DNA from: Clostridium sp. BSD9I1
GTDB lineage: Bacteria; Bacillota; Clostridia; Clostridiales; Clostridiaceae
Reading direction: 5' to 3'
DNA: 64,000 nucleotides
Assembly (NCBI RefSeq): GCF_900185645.1
Contig: NZ_FYAM01000025.1
Coordinates: 62,001-126,000 of the forward strand
Position numbers and translations under genes: made by a program. The notes under the pieces are model-generated. The model was not told where the DNA came from. It did not search any database and worked only from the letters and a program-made list of their open reading frames with translations. Shown one piece after another: positions 26,624 to 34,669 of the stretch (its first letter is position 1; every line of letters begins with the position of its first letter).

Positions 26624-26660
26624 AAAACCATGACTAATTAATTAGTCGTGGTTTTTATGT
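26624..26660 (+). terminator. terminator of the glycan operon
   Basis: AAAACCATGACTAAT pairs with ATTAGTCGTGGTTTT (one G-T pair) and is followed by TATGTTTTTT. It closes the six-gene operon inside the cassette. The rest of 26660-26917 holds the att-like repeat and its partial twin but no gene. Confidence 0.85.
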
Positions 26661-26780
26661 TTTTTATTTATAGAATCGAGTATCGGTATCCTTTGCAGTA
26701 AAGCGCTCAAATATATATCTACATAATGCTTCATATAACGGAAGCTTCAATGTCGTATTATCTCTCCAACTGAATCCAGC

Positions 26781-26795
26781 TTTGCTTATGGTATG
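26781..26795 (-). repeat. partial copy of the rlmH-tail repeat
   Basis: The minus strand reads CATACCATAAGCAAA, matching the inner part of the 26818 repeat (TACCATAAGTAAA), and lies 23 bp beyond that repeat. It could be a decayed att copy or half-site. Too short to be sure. Confidence 0.35.
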
Positions 26796-26817
26796 TTATT
26801 TTAGGCTAAAACCTCAT

Positions 26818-26838
26818 TTACTTATGGTACGGCTCACC
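26818..26838 (-). repeat. rlmH 3'-end direct repeat (inner att-like site)
   Basis: The minus strand reads GGTGAGCCGTACCATAAGTAA, coding GEPYHK-stop exactly as the rlmH C-terminus but with three synonymous third-position changes. It is in the same orientation as rlmH and is followed by ATGAGG, as in the staphylococcal orfX att site. It separates two cassettes. Confidence 0.8.
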
Positions 26839-26917
26839 GTAACGGGTATAACGTAGACCTTATAGAGTTATAAGTTAAGAATATGACATTAGCTTTTCCA
26901 GTACTCAAAGATAAATC

Positions 26918-27565
26918 TTAATCATATTTAAGTACAGCAATCCCTGAATAATCTTTAATATCTATACTACTTAATTCAAGTTTTGTATACTCTTTTGCTT
27001 GCAATCCTGAAGCTGATATAAATTTATCAACCTTGGCAAATACGAGACCCAATACTCCTAATGCTTTTGTTCTGTAGTGCATAGGTACAACCACTGTGGG
27101 CTTTAACTGCTTCATTACATTAACTGCATCAAAGGCATCTATTGTAAAGCCACCGCCAACAGGAAGAAGCAGTATGTCTACATTGCCTATTTCCTTTACA
27201 AGATTTGAATCCAAAGTATGTCCTAAATCACCGCAATGACAAACATTTATTCCATCAATTTTAAGGTTGTATATGATATTTTTACCCTTCTTGGTTCCTG
27301 AGAATTTATCATGAAAGGTTTCCACACCTTTTATTTCTATGCCATGTTCTAAAAACTTACCGGTTCCATTTATGTGTACAAAACTGCTCTTTACTGCACT
27401 TATATGATTATGGTCACTGTGATCATGACTTGTTGCTACTATGTCCGCTGTAATTTCTTCCGGCAATTTATACCCCAACACATTTTTATAAGGATCCATC
27501 AGTATTTTTATCCCATTTTCAGATGTTATCATAAAACATGACTGTCCAAACCATTTAATTTTCAT
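26918..27565 (-). CDS. metallo-beta-lactamase fold hydrolase (UPF0173-like)
   Basis: This 215-aa cytoplasmic hydrolase of the MBL fold begins MKIKWFGQSCFMITSENGIKILMDPY. The zinc motif is TSHDHSDHNHIS (HxHxDH form), followed by HCGDLGH (third His and bridging Asp region) and VPMHYRT. Organisation is like the UPF0173/UlaG-like group, whose substrates are mostly unknown. It is the last gene of the TetR-MFS cassette, 62 bp after the transporter on the same strand, and probably co-transcribed with it. A ribosome site (GGAGGG, about 27573-27578 on the minus strand) precedes the start. Confidence 0.85.
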   Translation of the reverse strand: MKIKWFGQSCFMITSENGIKILMDPYKNVLGYKLPEEITADIVATSHDHSDHNHISAVKSSFVHINGTGKFLEHGIEIKGVETFHDKFSGTKKGKNIIYNLKIDGINVCHCGDLGHTLDSNLVKEIGNVDILLLPVGGGFTIDAFDAVNVMKQLKPTVVVPMHYRTKALGVLGLVFAKVDKFISASGLQAKEYTKLELSSIDIKDYSGIAVLKYD

Positions 27566-27626
27566 TTAAAATCCCTCCTGTATTCCTTTTAATCGCATAA
27601 AGATTATTAATATTTATGTATCTCCA

Positions 27627-28817
27627 CTAATTCAAGTTATATTTTTTATACACTTTAAAATAAACCCACACAGCATTTAATAGTAACAATGCACTTGTAA
27701 TAAAGAAAACATAACTAATACCAAACCTTGCTGCTACTTGTCCTCCTACAACAGAACCCCCAAATACACCTAAATAACCTGCCGATATGGTAAAGCCAAA
27801 AATTCTCCCCGTAATAGAAGTTGGTGTAATCTTCTTAACCAAGGTATTCACAGACGGATTTAATCCTCCTAGAGTTAATCCTAATAAAAAGCGAAGCCCC
27901 ATCAGCTGCCAAGGGTTTTTTACAAAAGCCTGTGGTATATAAATCAGTCCTGCAGCTACAAGCGCAATTAATATAACTTTATGAGCTCCTATTTTGTCAG
28001 AAAGCTTACCTAAATTTGGAGCAGCAATTATATTTGCCAGACCCGAAGCTGAGAATGCCAATCCTGATATAAGAGCAATATGACTGGCATTTTTGCTTAA
28101 CTGTGTGACATATACCGTTATGATTGGCTCAATAGTATATAATGCCAGAGTTATTACAAAAAAGGTCACAGATAAAATAATGGTCAAACTCTTTTCAGGA
28201 ACACTATTCCAAACTTCCATTGTGCTGAGCGGCTTTTTATCTTCACGAATGAAAGATTCTTTTACAAATAGTGCTGTTGTGATAAAAGCAACTAAAAGCA
28301 GTGCACCTGTTATAAAAAATACAGGCTGTAACCCAAACATCTCTTCTATTAAACCTCCAATAGTTGGTCCAATTAGTGATCCAGCAATATTTGCCGTTGA
28401 AAGTGTACCTAATGCATATCCTGCATGCTCTTTATCAGTCTGAGTTGCAATAAGTGTAGTGCAGGCTGTACCGTAGCCTGTGATAGACCCCTGCAGCAAT
28501 CTCAAGCTTATTAGCACATATACATTTGGTGCAAAACCCATACAGCCTATAACCACCGCCATACCAAGGCTTGCTCTTAACAGCATTGGCTTTCTCCCAA
28601 ATTTGTCAGCAGCATTACCCCAGATAGGTGAAAATATAGCTGAGATTATATAGGTGATACCAAAGGCAATTCCTGAAAGTTCAGCAATTGAAGACGTATT
28701 AGAAATACCAAGATGTTTTATATATAGCGGCATTACCGGTGCAATCTGACTCATTCCTATGCCTGTTACAAACATGCCAAACCAGCAGACTATTAAATTT
28801 CTTTTCCACATTTTCAT
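27627..28817 (-). CDS. MFS multidrug-type efflux transporter
   Basis: This 396-aa major facilitator protein has 12 predicted helices. The start at 28817 (MKMWKRNLIVCWFGMFVTG) follows an AGAGGTGATA site; the GTG at 28826 is part of that site. Visible motifs: GNAADKFGRKPMLLRASLG (motif A between helices 2 and 3), RLLQGSITGYGTACTTLIATQT (motif B/C area) and LSDKIGAHKVILIALVAAG (second motif A). This pattern is that of 12-helix drug:H+ antiporters. It is divergent from a TetR regulator with a strong palindromic operator between them, so it is likely induced by the compound it exports. Substrate unknown. Confidence 0.9.
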   Translation of the reverse strand: MKMWKRNLIVCWFGMFVTGIGMSQIAPVMPLYIKHLGISNTSSIAELSGIAFGITYIISAIFSPIWGNAADKFGRKPMLLRASLGMAVVIGCMGFAPNVYVLISLRLLQGSITGYGTACTTLIATQTDKEHAGYALGTLSTANIAGSLIGPTIGGLIEEMFGLQPVFFITGALLLVAFITTALFVKESFIREDKKPLSTMEVWNSVPEKSLTIILSVTFFVITLALYTIEPIITVYVTQLSKNASHIALISGLAFSASGLANIIAAPNLGKLSDKIGAHKVILIALVAAGLIYIPQAFVKNPWQLMGLRFLLGLTLGGLNPSVNTLVKKITPTSITGRIFGFTISAGYLGVFGGSVVGGQVAARFGISYVFFITSALLLLNAVWVYFKVYKKYNLN

Positions 28818-28856
28818 AAATATCACCTCTGCATATAGCTTTATAAAATATATAAT

Positions 28857-28896
28857 AAACTATAAACAATAGTTTGTAAACTATTGTTTATAGTTT
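28857..28896. promoter_or_regulatory. double palindromic operator between MFS and tetR genes
   Basis: A perfect 19-bp inverted repeat, AAACTATAAACAATAGTTT (28857-28875) and its complement (28878-28896), is separated by GT. Each arm is itself a palindrome (AAACTAT-N5-ATAGTTT), giving four half-sites in about 40 bp. It lies in the divergent promoter region, so the TetR protein probably binds here and controls both genes. Confidence 0.85.
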
Positions 28897-28960
28897 GATA
28901 AATATACTTTATAATGTTAAACTATTTATAAGAAAATGAATTTCGAGGAGTGAAATACTG

Positions 28961-29521
28961 ATGCAAAAAAGAAATTTAACAAAGGAGAAGATTATTCAGA
29001 CTGCTTTCTCATTGGCTGATGAAATCGGTCTTAATCAGGTCACCTTCCCTAAACTTGCAGAAAAACTGGGTATAAAATATCCTTCTTTATATAATCATTT
29101 CAACAATATGGATGATCTTAGAATAGGAATGACAGTATATCTTTTAAATGATTTGAATTCGATATTAATGAAAAGATTGATTGGTAAAAGCGGTGAAGCT
29201 GCTGTCAGAGAATTTGCTTTTGTCTACAAGGATTTTGCTTTTGAAAATAGAACTGCTTATGGACTCTTTATGAATATTCCAAGCACGGAAAATGAGGAAG
29301 TATATCGTTTAGTAATAGAAACCACTGGTATTATTTATCAGATTTTAGAATTTTATATCAAGGATAAAACTCAATTGGTTCATAAAGGAAGAACATTAAG
29401 GAGCTTTTTACATGGTTTTGTCTCCTTGTATTCCTTTGGATATTTCCATGGTGAGGTTAACTTGGAAGAAAGCTTTCAGTCCATGGTAGATGATTTTGTT
29501 AAGTCACTTTCAACAAAATAG
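28961..29521 (+). CDS. TetR family transcriptional regulator
   Basis: This 186-aa repressor has an N-terminal helix-turn-helix: KIIQTAFSLADEIGLNQVTFPKLAEKLGIKYPSLYNHFNNMDDLR (about residues 10-54), typical of TetR. The C-terminal ligand domain resembles the WHG/TetR_C type (AFVYKDFAFENRTAYGLFMNIP ... RTLRSFLHGFVSLYSFGYF). It is divergent from the MFS exporter across the palindromic operator and most likely represses it and itself until a ligand binds. A GAGGAG site precedes the ATG. Being inside the rlmH-adjacent cassette, it is probably mobile accessory DNA. Confidence 0.92.
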   Translation: MQKRNLTKEKIIQTAFSLADEIGLNQVTFPKLAEKLGIKYPSLYNHFNNMDDLRIGMTVYLLNDLNSILMKRLIGKSGEAAVREFAFVYKDFAFENRTAYGLFMNIPSTENEEVYRLVIETTGIIYQILEFYIKDKTQLVHKGRTLRSFLHGFVSLYSFGYFHGEVNLEESFQSMVDDFVKSLSTK

Positions 29522-29608
29522 ATAAGGTTTATATGGTTAGAGATTGCGTTTCAAGCCCCTTTTGGGGGCAATAAAAAATATTGTAACAAGTATATCTGTT
29601 AACAGCCT

Positions 29609-29640
29609 GAGCCTTGCTATTTTGTAAGGCTCTATTTCAA
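29609..29640 (+). terminator. terminator after tetR
   Basis: GAGCCTT pairs with AAGGCTC around a 10-nt loop, followed by TATTTC. A smaller GCCCC/GGGGC hairpin lies at 29556-29570. No gene is seen between tetR and rlmH. Confidence 0.6.
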
Positions 29641-29709
29641 ATCATTATATACTTTTGTAAATATCACTGCTAAAGCCAGTCACATCAACAGTTTTATGGG
29701 AAGTCTCCG

Positions 29710-29730
29710 TTATTTATGATACGGTTCACC
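29710..29730 (-). repeat. att-like site at the rlmH 3' end
   Basis: The minus strand GGTGAACCGTATCATAAATAA is the end of the rlmH coding sequence. It is the likely original attachment site and proximal boundary of the 2.9-kb TetR-MFS cassette. The core YATCAYAARTR resembles the SCC att core of staphylococci. Confidence 0.75.
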
Positions 29731-30189
29731 CTTTATTATTCTAAAGGCTCTATATATTTGCTCTAAAAGCATTACTCTAAACAGTTGATGAGGAAATGTC
29801 ATTTTAGAGAAACATAGCTTGTAATGACATCTATTTAAAACTTCCTGTGCAATACCTAGGGAACCACCAATAATAAAGGTTATATGACTGCTGCCTGATA
29901 AGGCACGGTCTTCTATAAAACCGGCAAGTTCATCAGATGAAATCATTTTTCCCTTTAAATCCAAGGCAACTACATACATATTATCTTTAATATGTTTTAA
30001 AATTGACTGGCCTTCTTTAAGCTTAATATTTTCTTCTTCCTTAGCTGAAGCATTTTCGGGAGTCTTTTCATCAGCAACTTCTACAATTTCAAGACTGCAA
30101 TATTTGCTTAATCTTTTAGAATACTCATTTATTGCTTCTTTAAGATATTTTTCTTTTAGTTTACCTACAGTTATTATTGTTATATTCAT
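29710..30189 (-). CDS. rlmH: 23S rRNA (pseudouridine-1915) N3-methyltransferase RlmH
   Basis: This 159-aa SPOUT-class methyltransferase modifies pseudouridine 1915 in helix 69 of 23S r[33 protein letters not shown] is the N-terminus. The knot region [55 protein letters not shown] has the SAM-binding GGxLG and the conserved C-terminal GEPYHK. Length is standard (about 159). The gene is intact. Its 3' 21 bp occur again at 26818 and 20581; rlmH (orfX) is the chromosomal target of staphylococcal SCC elements, whose att site is this same 3' end. Confidence 0.97.
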   Translation of the reverse strand: MNITIITVGKLKEKYLKEAINEYSKRLSKYCSLEIVEVADEKTPENASAKEEENIKLKEGQSILKHIKDNMYVVALDLKGKMISSDELAGFIEDRALSGSSHITFIIGGSLGIAQEVLNRCHYKLCFSKMTFPHQLFRVMLLEQIYRAFRIIKGEPYHK

Positions 30190-30207
30190 TTTAATTCTCC
30201 TAATGAA

Positions 30208-30231
30208 GAAAGTCGGGATATCCCGACTTTC
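30208..30231. terminator. perfect 24-bp palindrome between SEC-C gene and rlmH
   Basis: GAAAGTCGGGAT and its exact complement abut without a loop. The T tract is weak (CTTCATT), so it may be a terminator or a protein-binding site just upstream of rlmH. Confidence 0.5.
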
Positions 30232-30254
30232 AAATTTATAAGTATTAATTTTTA

Positions 30255-30758
30255 TTAAGCTTCTTTACCACAGCATTTTTTGTATTTCTTACCGCTTCCG
30301 CATGGGCAAGCATCGTTTCTGCCTACTTTATTGTTATTAACTATAACTTTAGATTCCTTCCACTGATTACGAATTTCTTTTCTCTTTTCAGGGGAGAATA
30401 CAGCTTCCCATTGAGGAAGTGTATAAAGGTAATCAGCTTTAGCATCTAACATGTTGAAATATAGCTTATCAAAGTCTATAGCTAAATTTAACTCTGCATT
30501 AGCATCTATAGCATCTAAATCTAGAGGGTTAATTAAGCTATCATTTACTCCATCAATAAATCCCATAAAAAATATTGTAGAAGTATTAAAGTCATTAGCT
30601 AAATTTTCTAGTTTTCCACTAATTTCTTTTGTATGATTTGCAAGTATTTTGGTATATATATTTTTTTCAATAGCACCATATTCCTTCCAAAAAGCAGCTT
30701 CACCTTTTGTTTTAACATACTCTACAACCATATCTGTCCATTCTGTATATAAACTCAT
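30255..30758 (-). CDS. SEC-C motif protein
   Basis: From ATG 30758 ([16 protein letters not shown]) the protein has 167 aa; the GGAG site lies at the right distance for this ATG and too close for the one at 30764. The C-terminus [20 protein letters not shown] is a complete SEC-C zinc-binding motif, as found at the end of SecA. The N-terminal about 130 residues are helical and not recognised beyond SEC-C-associated proteins. It may interact with ribosomes or chaperones through the zinc domain; no function is established. It lies upstream of rlmH, separated by a palindrome. Confidence 0.85.
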   Translation of the reverse strand: MSLYTEWTDMVVEYVKTKGEAAFWKEYGAIEKNIYTKILANHTKEISGKLENLANDFNTSTIFFMGFIDGVNDSLINPLDLDAIDANAELNLAIDFDKLYFNMLDAKADYLYTLPQWEAVFSPEKRKEIRNQWKESKVIVNNNKVGRNDACPCGSGKKYKKCCGKEA

Positions 30759-30855
30759 ATCCATTCTCCTTTTGTAAAAAGTATAAAATTTTACAATAAT
30801 ATTATAATAAAAAAAGTTAAAGATTTCAATTAAAAGCAAGCTAGAAAAAATATAT

Positions 30856-31419
30856 TTATCTTTTTTCTAACTGTTCTACATCAGATTTTCCTATAGGTTT
30901 AGCAATATTAAAGTTGCCACCTAAGGTATCAACAGTTTTATTTTCTACCAATATCTTAATTTTATCAATTGAAGGTAACTGGGTAAGTGACCATATAAGA
31001 CTTCTTAAGCAGGCTTCTTCAGCCACAGGAGACATAGTTAAAATAGCTTCTTTGCTTAAATTTACATATGCAATTCCGTCATTAATAGAGAAACTTAAAA
31101 GTCTTGTGTTTTTAGGTAAAATAGGGCTTAGGCTACTATTTACTGCAGGGCCCTTTATAAGTTCACGAACTATAATTTCACCAATCAGTTCATTTTCCTT
31201 AATAATTCGCTCTTCCTTAGTAATAGTTACTTTCTTATTATCTTTAGAGGAATTAAAGTACAAATTTAATTCTAAAGTATCGTTATCAGCTTCAGATAAG
31301 GTAAATTGCTGTACTTTTTGCTTATTTTCTGAGCTTAAAACATCTGTTTTTTCACAACCTGAAAAGGTAAAACTTAAAAATAGCATAAAAGAACACGATA
31401 AGATAATAGATTTTTTCAT
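30856..31419 (-). CDS. GerMN-domain lipoprotein
   Basis: From ATG 31419 ([22 protein letters not shown]) this is a 187-aa lipoprotein with lipobox TFSGC. The mature part is a GerMN domain (about 60-175): [77 protein letters not shown]. GerM proteins act in spore germination and sporulation, but single-domain GerMN lipoproteins also occur outside that process. The site AGGGGTGAAGTTA precedes the ATG. The longer frame from 31449 would overlap the walJ-like gene and lacks a ribosome site. Confidence 0.88.
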   Translation of the reverse strand: MKKSIILSCSFMLFLSFTFSGCEKTDVLSSENKQKVQQFTLSEADNDTLELNLYFNSSKDNKKVTITKEERIIKENELIGEIIVRELIKGPAVNSSLSPILPKNTRLLSFSINDGIAYVNLSKEAILTMSPVAEEACLRSLIWSLTQLPSIDKIKILVENKTVDTLGGNFNIAKPIGKSDVEQLEKR

Positions 31420-31433
31420 TAACTTCACCCCTT

Positions 31434-32219
31434 TTAAAACTCTATACATTTAGTGGGTGCACTTCTGTCAGCCATAAGCAAATCGATATCCTTATTTAAT
31501 TTTAATTTGTTTTCTATAAGAATATTCTTTACAGTTTCGTAAGCTAGTTCAGGATAATTATTGGTTTTGCTCAAGTGTCCAAGCATTATCCTTTTAAAGT
31601 TGCCATCCATTAAATTAATGATTGCTTTTCCACAATCATCGTTAGAAAGATGACCTTCATTGCTTAATATTCTTCTTTTTAAAACATATGGGTAAGGACC
31701 AAACTTTAGCATTTCTACATCATGATTACTTTCAAGCAGTATGGCATCAGCACCTTTTAAAGCTTCTTCTACTTCCTTAGAAAAGTAACCTAAATCTGTA
31801 GCAAGGGAAAATTTTTTATTATTGCTACAGATAGAATATCCATGAGGAGAAACGGCATCATGAGATATTCTATAGCTTAAAATATCCATGTCTTTAATAT
31901 TTACATGATTATTTTCAATAATTTTTATGTTCTTTTCCTTGATTTTCCCAATTGACTTACTCATGGCTTCCCAAGTAAGAGCGTCAGTATATATTGGAAT
32001 ATCATATTTTCTTGATAAAACTCCAACACCTTTAGTATGATCTGTATGCTCATGAGTAACAAATATAGCATCTATTTCGTTAGGGGACTGCCCTATAGTT
32101 GATAAAGCATTTTCAATACTTTTCCCAGGCAATCCTGCATCAATTAGTACTTTTGATTTTTCTGTAGAAACTAATATGCTATTTCCACTACTACCACTAT
32201 ATAAAGAACAAAAAAACAT
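31434..32219 (-). CDS. WalJ/YycJ-like metallo-beta-lactamase fold hydrolase
   Basis: This 261-aa MBL-fold protein begins MFFCSLYSGSSGNSILVST. The zinc ligands are THEHTDHTKGVGVLSRKY (HxHxDH), RISHDAVSPHGY and LGHLSKTNN; SNHDVEML and SNEGHLSNDDCG are typical of the YycJ/WalJ group. In Bacillus and Lactobacillus the gene sits between the walRK cluster and htrA/rlmH; here it is in the rlmH neighbourhood while a WalRK-htrA-like set is at the other end of the window. WalJ homologues are double-strand 5'-3' exonuclease-type enzymes linked to cell division and DNA repair. Confidence 0.9.
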   Translation of the reverse strand: MFFCSLYSGSSGNSILVSTEKSKVLIDAGLPGKSIENALSTIGQSPNEIDAIFVTHEHTDHTKGVGVLSRKYDIPIYTDALTWEAMSKSIGKIKEKNIKIIENNHVNIKDMDILSYRISHDAVSPHGYSICSNNKKFSLATDLGYFSKEVEEALKGADAILLESNHDVEMLKFGPYPYVLKRRILSNEGHLSNDDCGKAIINLMDGNFKRIMLGHLSKTNNYPELAYETVKNILIENKLKLNKDIDLLMADRSAPTKCIEF

Positions 32220-32237
32220 ATATTAATTCACCTTGCC

Positions 32238-33497
32238 TTAGGAATAAGATACGCGCTTAATATCTGCACCTAGCTTATTAAATTTATTTTCTATATAAGG
32301 GTAACCTCTGTCAATATGCTCAATATTAATTACTTCAGTAATTCCTTCAGCAATTAAACCAGCTATTACCATAGCAGCTCCGGCCCTTAAATCTGTGGCT
32401 TCCACTTTTGCGCCTTTAAGTTTATCTACTCCAACTATAGTGGCAATTCTACCATCTACTTTTATGGATGCACCCATTTTTATCAGCTCATCAACATGTT
32501 TAAATCGGCTTTCCCAGATGCTTTCATTTATTATGCTTGTTCCCGTAGAAATACATAATAAAGTACTCATAGGTTGTTGAACATCTGTTGGAAATCCTGG
32601 GTAAGGTAATGTTTTGATGTTAACTCCCTTTAGGTTTTTACTGGATATAACACGTACAGATTCACCATTTTCAATAACTTCTGCACCCATTTCTATAAGT
32701 TTGGCAGATATGGATTCTAAATGTTTAGGTATAACATTATTTACAGTAACATCTCCACCACAGGCAGCTGCAGCAATCATATAAGTTCCAGCTTCTATTT
32801 GATCTGGAATTACACTATAAGAACATCCTTTTAATTCCTCTACACCAGTTATTCTTATAATATCAGTTCCTGCGCCTTTTATATTTGCACCCATACTATT
32901 TAGAAAATTAGCTACATCTACGATGTGAGGTTCCTTAGCTACATTTTCTAGTGTGGTTATACCTTCTGCTAAAGTAGCGGCAAGCATGACATTAATAGTA
33001 GCTCCAACACTGACTACATCAAAGAAAATATTAGTTCCTATAAGTTTATCTGCTTCAGCAGTTACTACACCATCTTCAAGAGTAACTTTAGCACCAAGGG
33101 CCTCAAAACCTTTGATATGTTGATCTATAGGTCTTACACCTATAGGACATCCTCCTGGCATCTCGACTCTGGCCTTTTTAAATCTACCAAGTAAAGCACC
33201 TATAAGGTAATATGATGCTCTCATTTTTTTTACATCTTCACTATTAGCATTATAGCTATTTAAAGTTGTACTATCTATAACAGCAGAATTATCCTTTATG
33301 GATACCTTACAACCTAAGTTTTCTATAATTCGTTCTATACAATGAACATCTTCTATATTAGGAATATTATCAATATAACAAGTTCCTTTACTAGCGATTA
33401 TTGCAGCAGGCAATATTGCTACTGCAGCATTTTTAGCACCACTAATATCAATGCTTCCATAAAGGGGTTTACCACCATTGATAACTAACTTTTCCAT
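32238..33497 (-). CDS. murA: UDP-N-acetylglucosamine 1-carboxyvinyltransferase MurA
   Basis: First committed enzyme of peptidoglycan synthesis: adds enolpyruvate from PEP to UDP-GlcNAc. From [33 protein letters not shown] (Lys-Asn pair in GAKNA) through [24 protein letters not shown], which carries the active-site Cys (fosfomycin target), to [13 protein letters not shown]. The EPSP-synthase-like double-domain length, about 419 aa, is right. I chose the ATG at 33497 because the ATG at 33509 directly abuts the only AAGG site. Clostridia often have two murA copies; this one is linked to walJ-like and GerMN genes. Confidence 0.95.
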   Translation of the reverse strand: MEKLVINGGKPLYGSIDISGAKNAAVAILPAAIIASKGTCYIDNIPNIEDVHCIERIIENLGCKVSIKDNSAVIDSTTLNSYNANSEDVKKMRASYYLIGALLGRFKKARVEMPGGCPIGVRPIDQHIKGFEALGAKVTLEDGVVTAEADKLIGTNIFFDVVSVGATINVMLAATLAEGITTLENVAKEPHIVDVANFLNSMGANIKGAGTDIIRITGVEELKGCSYSVIPDQIEAGTYMIAAAACGGDVTVNNVIPKHLESISAKLIEMGAEVIENGESVRVISSKNLKGVNIKTLPYPGFPTDVQQPMSTLLCISTGTSIINESIWESRFKHVDELIKMGASIKVDGRIATIVGVDKLKGAKVEATDLRAGAAMVIAGLIAEGITEVINIEHIDRGYPYIENKFNKLGADIKRVSYS

Positions 33498-33660
33498 CCC
33501 CGCATCCATCCTTATCTATAAATTTTAATTTATATGTAAATTTACTGATGTAAATTGAAAAATTCATGACTATTTATTCATAACCCCTATTATATCATAA
33601 GTTCATATTATTTTAACATGAAATTTTAAAATATGTACAAGCATATTAAAAAAATAATTA

Positions 33661-33695
33661 AAAATCCAAAGGAATTATATAAAACCTTTGGATTT
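33661..33695 (-). terminator. terminator of the DUF1540 gene
   Basis: On the minus strand AAATCCAAAGG pairs with CCTTTGGATTT, followed by TTAATTATTTTTTT. It lies 12 bp after the DUF1540 stop codon. Confidence 0.85.
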
Positions 33696-33706
33696 CTAGG
33701 AAATTA

Positions 33707-33871
33707 TTATTCTTTTTGGAAGCTACCACAATCTGTACATTCTACAGTATTAGCTACAGATTCATGTTTTGATACTTTAATTTGATTAAGGGTACAGTAG
33801 TCATCATCCTTACAGTGAAATTTGCACTCATCAACTATACATGCTATACTATCATTATGATCGTGTCTCAT
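33707..33871 (-). CDS. DUF1540 small Cys-rich protein
   Basis: This 54-aa reading frame on the minus strand begins MRHDHNDSIACIVDECKFH and ends SVANTVECTDCGSFQKE. An excellent AGGAGGGATTATACT site precedes the ATG. Cysteines at about 11, 16, 20, 26, 45 and 48 match the DUF1540 pattern (CxxxxCxxN/H...C, then CxTC/CxDC), probably a small metal-binding domain. DUF1540 proteins are common in clostridia, often as one or two domains; their function is unknown. It is a single gene with its own terminator. Confidence 0.88.
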   Translation of the reverse strand: MRHDHNDSIACIVDECKFHCKDDDYCTLNQIKVSKHESVANTVECTDCGSFQKE

Positions 33872-34020
33872 AGTATAATCCCTCCTACATATTTTTCTAT
33901 ATTAATGCCAATAATATTTTTGATATAATTGACAAAGTTATTTTCCCACGAAGGATTTTTTATATGCATGTGTAATTAATATTATTAAAGTTTAATAAAT
34001 ACTATAACTGGGGGAAAAAA

Positions 34021-34569
34021 ATGAAATATTATTTAGTTGCTTTATTTGATGAAGAATCACGAAAGTCAATGGAAGAAATGCAAAAAAAAATATCTAAAAA
34101 GTATAAGATATATCGTAGTACTCCTGCGATACATTTGACGCTAGAAGTTATAGATAATCCTAATTTAGAAAAGCTTATACCTATAATTCAAGATGTGCTA
34201 AAGCCATATAAGAGGTTTAAGGTTTCTGTAAATGGTGCTTTATGTTTTGATCCACCTTATAAATCTGTCAATTTAAAAATTGAAAATAAGGGATATGCAA
34301 TAAGAATTAGTAGAAACCTAAATGAAACTCTTAAGTTATCTGGATTTAATGTTAGGGAAAATATAGATAAATGGGACTTACATGTATCATTAGCTAATAC
34401 AAATTATGCTGCAAGGGAATGGAGTAATAAAGAATATAATGCAGCATGTGAAGTTACTAAGATGGAGAATATGAACAGAATGGCAACAGTTGATAGAATT
34501 GAACTGTGGAAGCCTATTAATAATAAAAAAGAGATGATTGTAAAATCATTTCCACTAAGAGAATATTAA
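34021..34569 (+). CDS. 2'-5' RNA ligase-like 2H phosphoesterase
   Basis: This 182-aa protein belongs to the 2H superfamily. The two signature motifs are IHLTLE (about residue 39) and LHVSLA (about 120), each HxT/S, located in symmetric halves. YYLVALFDEESRKSMEEMQ and IELWKPI at the ends also fit. Known relatives cleave or form 2'-5' or cyclic phosphodiester bonds in RNA or nucleotides; which reaction occurs here is unknown. GGGGGAAAAAA precedes the ATG. An inverted repeat after the stop ends transcription. Confidence 0.88.
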   Translation: MKYYLVALFDEESRKSMEEMQKKISKKYKIYRSTPAIHLTLEVIDNPNLEKLIPIIQDVLKPYKRFKVSVNGALCFDPPYKSVNLKIENKGYAIRISRNLNETLKLSGFNVRENIDKWDLHVSLANTNYAAREWSNKEYNAACEVTKMENMNRMATVDRIELWKPINNKKEMIVKSFPLREY

Positions 34570-34590
34570 AAAGTATTAGGTATTTTTATA

Positions 34591-34650
34591 GATAATAATT
34601 AAGGTAGAAAATTACCACTAGGTGATTCTCTACCTTAATTATTATCTTAT
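34591..34650. terminator. bidirectional terminator between 2H gene and glutamine synthetase
   Basis: GATAATAATTAAGGTAGA (34591-34608) and its exact complement (34629-34646) form an 18-bp stem with AT-rich flanks on both sides. Confidence 0.85.
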
Positions 34651-34669
34651 GAAATTTCTTAGCAGTTTA

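Noticed and set aside
19500-30300. Search for an integrase, Ccr-type serine recombinase or transposase in the accessory zone
   Set aside because: None found by eye in any of the long frames; the island claim therefore rests only on the repeats, gene content and GC.
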